Of a DNA stretch of 64,000 nucleotides, positions 21,517 through 30,299 are shown piece after piece. The position numbers were made by a program, and so were the translations under genes. The stretch is from Oidiodendron maius Zn (taxonomy: Eukaryota; Ascomycota; Leotiomycetes; Myxotrichaceae). How positions within the stretch are numbered: the first letter of the stretch is position 1; each line of letters opens with the position of its first letter. The stretch spans positions 5,766,001 to 5,830,000 of the forward strand of contig KN832870.1 in the NCBI GenBank assembly GCA_000827325.1, given 5' to 3'. A model generated the notes under the pieces. That model did no database searches. It was given only the letters and a program-made list of their open reading frames with translations, and had not been told where the DNA came from.

Positions 21517-22780
21517 TCAAATTCGGAACTCAATTATTATAACTCGCCCTACCGTGCATCCGATAGCAAGTTTGTTTTCATGGATAGCCGTGATACCTGA
21601 TCGATAATCAGGAGGGAGCCACAAGAGATTGTCGTTTGCTCGATATATCCATTGGCCCTTTACATATATGTGAGGTCTAGATGCCAATTGATAATGAACA
21701 CTTGTAGAGATAGAAGGATGAATCTGTATAACCCCATTATTTGTTTGGAGATATGACCCATCACTGGAGAAGGCAAGAGCACTCAGGGTTGTCTCGCCAT
21801 CGAGCTTATGCATTACAGTGCCTGTGGCGGCGTCCCAAGACCGCACAGTCCGATCATCCGAAGCTGACGCCACTAACTTGCCATCTGGTGAAAATGCGAC
21901 AGTGATTATGCAGGTACGGGATCTGTAGTCGGAATCCTCGCCATCGTCAAAGGTCCGGAGCGCGGCACCTGTCGTGGCGTTCCAAAGTCGTACTGTCTTC
22001 GAACCGGAAGATACTATCTGCTTGCTGTCTGGAGAGAATGCAATGGCAAATATACCTTCACTCTGGCCAACAAGCATCTGGAGAGTAGCACCTGTGGCAC
22101 TATCCCAGATTCTCACGGTCTCATCACTTGATCCTGACGCGAGTTGCTTCCCATCTGGCGAGAACGCAACAGCAGAGACCTCCTGGGAATGCCCACTAAG
22201 TGTTAGGAGAGAATTGCCTGTTACGGTGTCCCAGAGCCGTATTGTCATATCATCTGAAGCTGACGCTACCTGGCTACCGTCTGGAGAGAACACAACATCA
22301 TTGACTTGTTCAGAGTGGCCATCGAGTGTCAGGAGAGAAGTGTGTGTGGCAGTATCCCAGAGCCTCACTGTCTTGTCCGACGATCCTGATGCGAGTCGTT
22401 TCCCATCTGGGGAAAATACAACGGCTATGATAGTGTCAGTGTGGCCTTTGAGTTCTAGAAGCGAGGTACCTGTCACAATGTCCCAAAGCTGTACTATTTT
22501 GTCATACGAAGAAGCCAACGCCAGCTGCTTCCCGTCAGGCGAGAATTTGATGGTCTCAATACCGCGGAAACAGCCCAATAGCGTCTGGAGAGCAGTGCCC
22601 GTGGCGGCATCCCAGAGCCGCACTGTAGTATACGAGGCCAACGCTAGCTGGTTACCGTCCGGCGAGAAATCGACGGCGCAGATCTCACAGGTTCGGTGCC
22701 TGGGATACTCGTTAAATTCTCGCTTGAGCAGCGCAGTGCCAGTTGCAGTATCCCATAGACGCACTGTGTCCCGACCAAGG
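21517..22780 (-). pseudogene. WD40 beta-propeller, C-terminal part of an NLR-type gene
   Basis: A single open frame encodes about eight WD40 repeats of a very uniform type (FSPDGKQLASGSSDKTVRLWD), followed by a 70-residue tail ending in GRVIIIEFRI. High-identity repeats of this kind, with such a tail, are typical of the sensor end of fungal NACHT-WD40 proteins of the HET-D/HET-E class. There is no NACHT domain or start region: the frame begins in the middle of a repeat (DTVRLWD) directly against the C2H2 gene. It is therefore a displaced C-terminal piece. The repeats themselves are uninterrupted. Confidence 0.75.
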
Positions 22781-23837
22781 CGGCCGCGACAGCTGCTCGA
22801 CCTGGTCGTCCGTGAGGTTGGACGCAGCGTCCGGGATCACGCGAAAAGGATGCATGGCGGGGTCGGCCAGGCCCCCGAGTCCGTTGGCCATCATATCATT
22901 CTCCGTCGGCATCGTCATGGCGGGCTGGTGTGGGGTCCCGGGTGGGACTTCTTGAGGTGCGACTGCGCGTGGGACAGATGGCTCGCGCCCGTGGGGTTGC
23001 CGCGACGGATGGAGCACTTCTGGAAGTGCCGCTTCAGGATGTCACTGCGCGAGAAGGTGTCGCGGCAGAGAGCGCACATGTATGGACGGTCACCGGTATC
23101 TGGAGCAGTGTTAGGGCGGGGGACCTCTGGAAAGGTAGGGGGGTGAAGGTTTCAGTGTAGCACATACGGCGGAGCAGGTGGCGCTTCAGATGCTTTGCGT
23201 GCAGGTACGTCTTGGTGCAGTGAGGGCACGGGAATTTCCCATCGGCGTCCTTTGCGGGGATCATCGCGTTCTTGGTGGAGCTGCCCGTCGCAGTAACGGC
23301 GGGCCTGCCCGGGGCGCTCGGGAGGATGCCACGGCGGCCCTGGGAGCCCATGACGTGCGTGGGCGGCTCGAGGTTGTCGAGCAGACCCGGGTGCTGAATC
23401 ATGTTGGGTTGCCCGTAAGGCGTGGACATCACGGACTGCATGTGCTGGATGCCGTTCGGCGGGCGCAGCGTCTGGGGCATGCGGCTCTGCATCGGCGTCG
23501 GGGCGATGGGCTGCGGATGCGACATGGCCGTCGATGCCTGGGGGAGCATCGCCGATGTCGTGCGATACTGCTGGGGGGGCTGCTGGTTCTGGGTCGTGTG
23601 GATCATCTGATAGTCGGCCCGCGGGCCCATCTGAAGGAAGCTGTTCAACGTATTCGCCGAGCCAGGGGTGTTGGGCGCGGCAGGCGTGCGCGGTGTGTGC
23701 GGCGCGCTGGGGGCGTAGATATGCATACTAAGTGCCTGGAGGGGAGGAAGCGTTTGAGGCAAGTGCGGATTGTGATGCTGGAGCTGTTGTGGCGAGATGG
23801 CCGGGAGGGAGGAGAAGGGAGGATTGCCGGCGCTCAT
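22781..23837 (-). CDS. C2H2 zinc-finger transcription factor, 3' end altered
   Basis: Exon 1 (23168-23837) starts at MSAGNPPFSS. It has a long Pro/Gln-rich region and the first finger (FPCPHCTKTYLHAKHLKRH). A 68-nt intron (23100-23167) rejoins at HTGDRPY, the standard linker, and the second finger follows (CALCRDTFSRSDILKRHFQKC). The frame closes at 22915, giving 284 residues. A neighbouring frame continues with DPAMHPFRVIPDAASNLTDDQVEQLSR, which looks like the family's native tail. A frame change therefore probably occurred just before the stop. The tail is then cut off at about 22780 by WD40 sequence. The fingers themselves are whole. Confidence 0.75.
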
Positions 23838-25187
23838 GGTGGTGCTGTATTGGTATGATCGGGGAGGAGGAGGTAACAGGTCTAACGGGAGCGCCAGCTT
23901 GATAAAATCATTCGAATCCGTGATGGCCAGCGTTCGTCACAAAGGTGCGTGCTTGCTTGATTCGGGGCCCGAGGTCGAGGTGGCTTGTCGGTGGTGGTGT
24001 TTGGTCGTTCCTGCTCGACCGTCACGGCAAGCGGGTAATTGTTGCTCGCGCGTTTGGCGCCTCCTCCTTCCTTGGAGGCGTGCGGATTGTCGTGAGGCGT
24101 GTTCCTGGCGTGGCCCGGAGTGACTATATGCGCGAATTGGCCTGATGTCTCGACGCAATTGCCCTCAAAGGGTGGAGGGAGGAGAGTGGGAGGTCGAGCG
24201 GAAGGCGGAGGGGCGAGAGGTGAGGAAAATAGGGTTGCTTGTCGCCCTAGCAGTGTGAGTGAAGCGCACGCGTGTGTGGCAGATGACTGCGAGGTGTGGG
24301 TTTAGGTAGGGTCTCCTAGTGTGTGACCGCTGTCATGACAGCGCCGTGCCTTCCGGATTGGCATACCTAGACAATACGGCAAAAGGAACACATGTGCACC
24401 GCGGCTGCGTATCGAGATCTAAAGCGTGAAACGTAAGGTAGGATCTTCACAGACCCATGCCGGAAACGATTCTCACAAATACCACAGGATCAGTGTCTGC
24501 AAGCACGGCATATGACCTAGGTCCGTGAAGTCTGGTACGCGGTCCATATTTTGCGTCTCGAGCACCTCCAGAACGCTCTCCAGCGAGTAGACAGACTCAC
24601 CCAAAACTGACCGGATCACATTCTCGTGCCCGTTCGGCGACAGAGAAGCGGTGGTGTTTTTTGGCGTCTTCCACAGCACTGGGCTCCGCTGAAGAGCCAT
24701 CTTAATAGAGGCTGGCTTCTTGGTACGTGCCAGATATGTTGGTTGTCTCCGTAGCAGACGAGTGTGCTCGGCTGCTGCGGGCTGGGCGGGGGGTAGATCG
24801 TGGGACTGTGGAATAGTAGACGGGCTGTGACCAGATCTATCAATGCATTTGTACAGGCGTCGCTGCTAAGAGGCTCTTCGATAGTGTGTGCAACACTTCA
24901 TACTGCTGTAGAATCAGGCTGTGTCGAGTGGCCATGGATATAACCTGCATCCTTAATCTCAAGTTTGCCCTCTTCGAGGATAGCAGCAACCAAGCAGTAA
25001 CTGCCCATGCTCAGGTGTTTGTGAGTCCTCTGCTGCGTAAGGCGATCTATTTCCCCCTATATACATGGCTCAAGGACCGGAAATATACCAACGTCACAGC
25101 AAACATTTGCAAATCTAGCAAATACCTCCCACTCCGTCGAACCGCACCAAGAACAGTGGAACAAAGACCTGTATTTATTTCCTCCAC
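23838..25187. other. Region without a recognised gene
   Basis: The first 400 bases are purine-rich on one strand and presumably form the promoter and leader of the C2H2 gene. Between 24473 and 24900 there are minus-strand open frames (about 75 codons each) with no motif I recognise. No gene is supported. Confidence 0.35.
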
Positions 25188-25934
25188 TCAGTGTATTTTC
25201 AGAGGCCGGTCAGTTTCGGGTAGGTCGTCTGGAGCTGTCCGTTTGAGTCCGATAACGTTCTTGATAGCCTCCTCGCGGAGCTTGGCTGCGGACTCGATCA
25301 TCTTGTTATCGATCGAAAGATTATCCTGCGGGACTAATAGTATAGTGTGTGTCCTGTCATTGATGACAGCCTGAAAGTAAGCATCAGGTGCCATCATTAG
25401 CAAGTCTGTGTTGAAAGCTCTGACTCTTTGAATCATATAAGTTTCTATAGTCTCCTTAACGATGGCTGGGTTTTCTGAATCGACCGAAAGGGGAGGCATA
25501 GGTTTCCAGGTGTTGTCCTCCCACCTGGCGAGGTTTATCTTTATTTTCCGTCGCTCCCGTTCTTGCTGCTCCTGTTCCTGCTGCTCTTGTTGTCGCTGCT
25601 CTTGTTGTCGCTGCTCTCGTTGTCGCTGCTCTTGTTGTCGCTGCTCTCGTTGTCGCTGCTCTCGCTCCTGCTGCTCTCGCTCCTGCTGCTCTCGCTCCTG
25701 CTGCTCTCGCTCCTGCTGCTCTCGCTCCTGCTGCTCTCGCTCCTGCTGCTCTCGCCCCTGCTGCTCTCGCTCCTGCTGCTCCCGTTCTTGCTGCTCCCGT
25801 TCTTGCTGCTCCCGTTCCCGTTGTTCTCGGTCCTCGTGGTCTGTCTGACATTGGCGCTCGTCTGTATCCGAAACAAAGAGATCTGCCTCTTCCTCGGGGT
25901 GTGCCACACCGCTGTCGCTGTGAATGGCTGGCAT
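25188..25934 (-). CDS. Hypothetical protein with EREQQ minisatellite
   Basis: A minus-strand frame of about 249 residues if it starts at MPAIHSDSG (25934); an upstream Met at 26018 is also in frame. The order is: a short acidic N-terminus (HPEEEADLFVSDTDE), about 90 residues of tandem five-residue repeats (EREQQ and variants such as QREQR), and a 110-residue globular C-terminus with YFQAVINDRTHTILLVPQD. The repeats would form a long charged helix. I do not recognise the C-terminal domain. The lack of stops through the conserved-looking end argues for a real gene. The neighbouring MULE remnant on the other strand raises the possibility that it was cargo of a transposon. Confidence 0.45.
   Translation of the reverse strand: MPAIHSDSGVAHPEEEADLFVSDTDERQCQTDHEDREQREREQQEREQQEREQQEREQQGREQQEREQQEREQQEREQQEREQQEREQQEREQRQREQRQQEQRQREQRQQEQRQQEQQEQEQQERERRKIKINLARWEDNTWKPMPPLSVDSENPAIVKETIETYMIQRVRAFNTDLLMMAPDAYFQAVINDRTHTILLVPQDNLSIDNKMIESAAKLREEAIKNVIGLKRTAPDDLPETDRPLKIH
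25560..25835. repeat. 15-bp coding minisatellite
   Basis: About eighteen tandem copies of a 15-bp unit (ctgctctcgctcctg and variants with ttgttgtcg), in frame with the minus-strand gene. Because the unit is a multiple of three, copy number can change without breaking the frame. Confidence 0.85.
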
Positions 25935-25989
25935 CCTCGATGGTCGCCCAAAGAAAGCGAGGTAAATATATTTCCGTACGAGCAATCGA

Positions 25990-26538
25990 TCAAACTCGTG
26001 ACAATTCAGGGGCTTCAAATATTAAGGAATGAAGCAGATCAGGAGGTACTTCCACCAATCAAGAGAGCAAAGCGTGGACGTCCAAAAGTGGCTCGAATTC
26101 GGACTACTAATCAAGAGGATAAACGTGTATATATATGCTCAGTGTGTCGTCAAAGTGGCCACAATCGACGGCTGTGCCCTAATCAACCTGTAGAGCATGG
26201 AAGAGCGCAAAGAGCACGAGATCAGCTAGTAGAAGGTAAGTATAATCTTAAATAATTAGCATATACTAACTACAGTATAGATAGTGAAGCTTCTATATCC
26301 CTTTCTGATCGGGATAGCTGTTCTGACATATCTGGTACTATAATAGTTGATACTGAGGCTAGTCAAGTAGATCAGGAGCAGGTGGATCAGGATCTGGTTG
26401 ATCAAGTAAACGACGAAATGGATAATATATGGTGGGGTAATTACCAGTATCAGCAATGGGTTCAGGATCAAGGCGTTCAGGATCAGGGCGTTCAGGATCA
26501 GGACGTTCAATTGCGTCGATATCCAGTAAGGAAGTGAC
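25990..26538 (+). mobile_element. MULE-type transposase, last two exons
   Basis: A plus-strand stretch encodes an AT-hook-like KRAKRGRPKVARIR followed by a zinc knuckle (YICSVCRQSGHNRRLCPNQ). This pair closes many Mutator-like (MULE) transposases. A 46-nt intron (gtaagt at about 26236) joins to a last exon with SISLSDRDSC, an acidic stretch, three copies of VQDQG/VQDQD and the ending LRRYPVRK at 26538. The catalytic core is missing; the upstream sequence is the minisatellite gene on the other strand. No terminal repeats were recognised. Confidence 0.6.
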
Positions 26539-27296
26539 AGCTTACTGTAAAAGCTGCTGCCCTAGCTAGAGAGTAGTAGGGAGTAGTTGAATTAATCACT
26601 ATTTTGTTAAACTAATAGCTGTAATAAAGGTGGTAAGTTAGTCAAAAGAGGTCAATCCGTAAGTACTAAGGTTACTAGAATACCAGTCCGAAATGCCACA
26701 ATGGTCGGATCCGGTAATTAATTAATATGTTTGGTCGGATTCGGTAAATAAGTGAAATGTGTGGTCGGATTTAGTCATTTGCCGTTCTTTATATCTTCAT
26801 AATTGTCCAGTGTCGGGACATTTACAACAGAGATCTGTTTGCTCCAATGGAGAATGGCTGGTATCCAGAGAAGCCGCTCTTGATCGAGGGCCATTCCACA
26901 GCGCATCCCGCCCACGGTAGATATCTGGTAGGTAGCTAATGGACCAGCTCACAAGCCTGTACGGCTGATATCATCCAAGCCAGTTGCCACCGCTCTGACA
27001 GATTGTGCCGGTCTGCTAGCTAAGGAGTTCGCACTCGTTGTGCTTGACGAAAACGGAGAGGAGAAGGTGTACACGTCTGCGTATCTCATACCACACCAGC
27101 AGACAATATTTACAGATCAATTCAAGGTGGAATTTCGTTCCAGCGTTCAAAAGGCTCTCGCCGGAGGTTCGTATCTTCGCGGACCTGAATCCACACAAAC
27201 CTAGGCTGATCATCGCCTTTAGAATCCAACCAAGATATTCCGAAGAGCCAATTTTACCACGAGCACCATGGGAGACAGCCTAGTAGAGGAGGCAAA
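26539..27296. repeat. Intergenic region with 30-bp periodic repeat
   Basis: The octamer ggtcggat occurs at exactly 30-bp intervals (26702, 26732 and 26762), each followed by a variant of ccggtaa, in AT-rich surroundings. I found no convincing gene from 26539 to 27296. Confidence 0.5.
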
Positions 27297-27705
27297 ATGC
27301 CTGGCAGGAGAACGCTACACCAATTTCGGCTACAGTCGATGCCGGACGGCTCTGTTCAGGATGACTCCGCCATACGGGAGAACACGAAACGCTCGTGCTT
27401 CTTAGGTCGCTATGCTTACGGCCAAAACAGCGCGGAACTGGCTAAAAAGAACCGGCGGCTGTTGATCAGTGACGAGGCTGAAGTCGAACGATTCTACTTC
27501 GCCAGCTTCAAGGACATGCTACAATCTTACTACAAGGTAATCTGCAAGGCTTTTGTGAAGTTCGTCGAGCTCAAGAAGCAGTCCCACTACCCCTATACCA
27601 AAGGCGACAACAGCCGCCACTCCATGGTGGCCCGATATGAAAGGCGACCAGGCTGTCCGACACAAAGAGCCTGAGTGGCGGCGGTGGAAATATACTGATA
27701 CTTGA
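27297..27705 (+). pseudogene. DUF2841-like fragment
   Basis: The frame contains VERFYFASFKDMLQSYYK and KAFVKFVELKKQSHYPY. This resembles the repeated DUF2841 family of Aspergillus and Penicillium, where the motif reads roughly [21 protein letters not shown]. The expected continuation (KGDQAVRHKEPEWRRWKYT) lies in another frame just downstream, so a frame change is likely. The function of the family is unknown. Confidence 0.45.
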
Positions 27706-27868
27706 TACGACATATATTATATATACTACCAGCAAGGCGCAAAGAAGGGGAGATTTTAAGGAGACGCACAATACAGCGTTCTAACGAGCGCATGAATGGG
27801 CCAAGACCATGGCAAACTAAGCATTGTTGCCTATAGTTACGTATCGAGAAAATCATTTTCATGCATCT

Positions 27869-30020
27869 TCACCAATCCAGCAAAGGCGCATATCCATTCT
27901 CTGTGAGATACCTATTCACTTCCTTTGTGGTATTATCCCACAGCCCTTGGATCTGCCTCTCATTCTCCGTCACCGGATGGGGCGGCGCCACCTTGCCAAA
28001 AGGCACAAGAAACTTCCCCCGGTATAGGTCCGGCTTGTCTCGGATCTCTTTGGCTGTTGCCGCAAAGAGCGACGTGAATGACCCTTCGTCCTCACTTATC
28101 ATTATGCGGCGCATAATGAACTTCATAAAACCCGCCAGAACCCCGAGTGCGCTGTCGGTGCGGACGCCTCTAGCGCCTCCCGGATGTAGCGACACTGAAA
28201 TGATATGTCGGCCCTGTTTTTCAAGGCGACGCTGCAGTTCCTTGGCGAATAATAGGCTGGCCACCTTCGACAGACTGTAGCGCATCAAGTCAATATTGAA
28301 GAGCGGCTTCTTGATGTGACGAAATTTCCACGGCTCATATGGGATTTTGCCAGAGAGGAATGAGGGCGAGGTATATTCGAATTCGTAGTCTGGCGGGAAG
28401 ATGTTGTTACCGCCGGTCACGGTGACAACCCGCACATCAGAGCCAGTGTGTCCAAAAGTATTACTTCCGTAATTACTGCAGTATTCTAGTCCAAAAATAC
28501 TACTACCGTATTCCTTTATACCGTATAAAATTCCAGATCTAATACTTTACAATAAACCGTAATACAACGGTATTATAAAGTATACAGCATATACTTTATA
28601 ACCTCTATCCAGTCACCTGATCCAACCTTAATCTAACTTACCGACTCCAGCTCCGACTCCAGCCTTATAATTTGTATTATCCTGCATATAGAAAAGAGGC
28701 ACTTAGACTTAGATACAGCTGATACAGATAGAACTACCAAAAAATAACGATCGACCAATAAATACATGGTGGTCGCACCGGTAAATAATAGTAGACAATA
28801 ACAGGTTCAAGAACTCAGTCATAAAACAATTTAATAAAACGAAGGCAGATAGTAAGGGGAATAGCCCTAATATAGATAAAAACCCGGGGTTAGTGATTTA
28901 GAATTAACTATCGATAGGGGGGTTAGTGATCTAGAATTAATATTTTTTTCCGAGTACGTTACAGGGTTAAAAAGTAGGCGATTTATAACAGCTTAATGGA
29001 AAGTACAATTAAAATATAATCATATACAGATCTACGTATAGGAGAAAGAGGGCTATCTTGTGAGACTAAATTTAATATAGTTGGCTGATAATTGGGTAAA
29101 ATGAATTTTAGGAGGTAGGTTGATTAAAAAGGGGGTAACGATTTTATGTTTTCGAAGCTATTTGCAAATTCAAAATTTAACTTTTGAGCCTCATTTTTAT
29201 ATTGCCCCACTTAACAAGTATAAATAGTAAGTATCGGTAAGTTAATACTTTTTAATACTGCAGTATTAAATAGTAAGTATTAATTTTCACAATCGCATAT
29301 TTTATGGGTCACGGTATTGTATTAAAAGGTATTGTAAAGTATTATGGTCATGGTAAAAATATACCGCATACTTTTGGATTCACTGATCAGAGCTCTCGTC
29401 TGCCGCAGCTTTCTTCAGGAGTGGGAGGAGGCCGTTGGTAAAGACAAAATGACCTATGTAACTTTGGATGTCCATCAGCACCGCATCAAAGATGTGAGTT
29501 TGGGGAAGGGATACAGCACTTAACTGCCATGACCATCTCCCACCCGGCGTCTGTTGTCTGGAATGGCTTCTGTCCCAGCCCTGCATTGTTGACTGTATTT
29601 ACCCTGTGAGCACCTAGAGACTACTCCACCACAGGGTTGCACCGTTGAGACCTACTCATTAAGTCGACCTTATTCTCTTTGGCTTTAAGCTCTTCAACCG
29701 CTTGCATCACACTCTTGATGCTCGACAGGTCCAGAGGTAGTCATATAAGCCTCTCTTCCGAGGCGTCCGGGTTTTGTGAGAGCACGTAGTCCCTGGCATG
29801 ATTTGCTTTTGCCTCGGATCTTGCAGTAAAATAGACTTTAGCTCCGTGGGCAGCAAGATGCTTAATTGTCTGGAGCCCTATACCGGAGCTGACGAGTAGG
29901 TAAGCAAATACTCAGCTGTGCAGTGAAAAGACTTCAACACACGTACTTTCCACCTGTGACTACGGCTACCTTGCCGTTCAGATCAGGGATGTCGACTCGA
30001 GGATCCCAAATTGTCCGCAT
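27869..30020 (-). pseudogene. Short-chain dehydrogenase split by a hAT insertion
   Basis: NAD(P)-binding SDR of the retinol-dehydrogenase/WWOX-like type. From 30020 the order is VAVVTGG (start of the TGxxxGIG loop, interrupted by an intron), GIGLQTIKHLAAHGAKVYFTA, NNAGLGQKPFQTT, then, beyond the transposon, VTVTGGNNIFPPDYEF, the active-site MRYSLSKVAS (Tyr-x3-Lys) and SLHPGGARGVRTDS, ending at 27869. The 942-bp hAT element at 28444-29385 interrupts the central coding region between ADESSD and VRVVTV. A TGA codon also interrupts the segment between RLI and LPLDL. The gene is therefore inactive unless both are bypassed. The remaining coding sequence is well conserved, so inactivation is probably recent. 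Confidence 0.8.
28444..29385. mobile_element. Non-autonomous hAT element, copy 2
   Basis: A 942-bp relative of 2903-4713 with the same 18-bp left end. The right end is slightly changed (cttttggattcactg). The 8-bp target duplication atcagagc is perfect at 28436-28443 and 29386-29393. There is no coding capacity. It lacks the LTRs and micro-MITE seen in copy 1 and so shows the element's original structure. Confidence 0.92.
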
Positions 30021-30128
30021 CGTGGTGTTGATAGCAGTGTAGGTCACTTGTCATCCATCAATTTTGGTGCCGAGTAATAGCTTTCTGGCTCGTAGATATA
30101 TTTTGAATGTTTAATAATGACTAAAATA

Positions 30129-30299
30129 TCTTGAGATGTGAGGTATACAGTGCGCAGGTCGTGGTCGGATATCAAGGTGAAACTCAGTATATTGACTATT
30201 GAGTGATGCAGAGACAACTATCGAGCACAATATGCTGGAGTAAGGACCTCCTTATATAGACCTATTCAGCCCAATATTTGGCCTCTTACTGACTCATAT
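30129..30299 (+). mobile_element. Truncated solo LTR, family A, copy 4 (fossil)
   Basis: The first 171 bp of the family A LTR (TCTTGAGATG onward), very close to 3314-3484. It stops exactly where the complete hAT element begins. Its remaining 100 bp are not found beyond the other end of that hAT. Partial copy only. Confidence 0.8.

Noticed and set aside
22770-22790. A NotI site (gcggccgc) near the C2H2/WD40 junction as a cloning scar
   Set aside because: The site also fits the regulator's own GC-rich tail (EQLSRP). One restriction site is no proof of an artefact, so I list it only as something for long reads to check.
21974-23146. A 390-codon plus-strand open frame
   Set aside because: It is the mirror of the WD40 and C2H2 coding sequences. 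Repetitive codon use keeps the opposite frame open.
23178-23858. A 226-codon plus-strand open frame rich in Arg and Gly
   Set aside because: It is antisense to the Pro/Gln-rich exon of the C2H2 gene and has no motif of its own.
25560-25835. A CRISPR-like array
   Set aside because: The units are contiguous 15-mers without spacers, and the organism is a fungus.
25462-25848. Open frames through the 15-bp repeats in several other frames (CCS-rich, LLS-rich)
   Set aside because: They are products of the repeat itself. Only the minus-strand EREQQ frame continues into non-repeat coding-like sequence on both sides.
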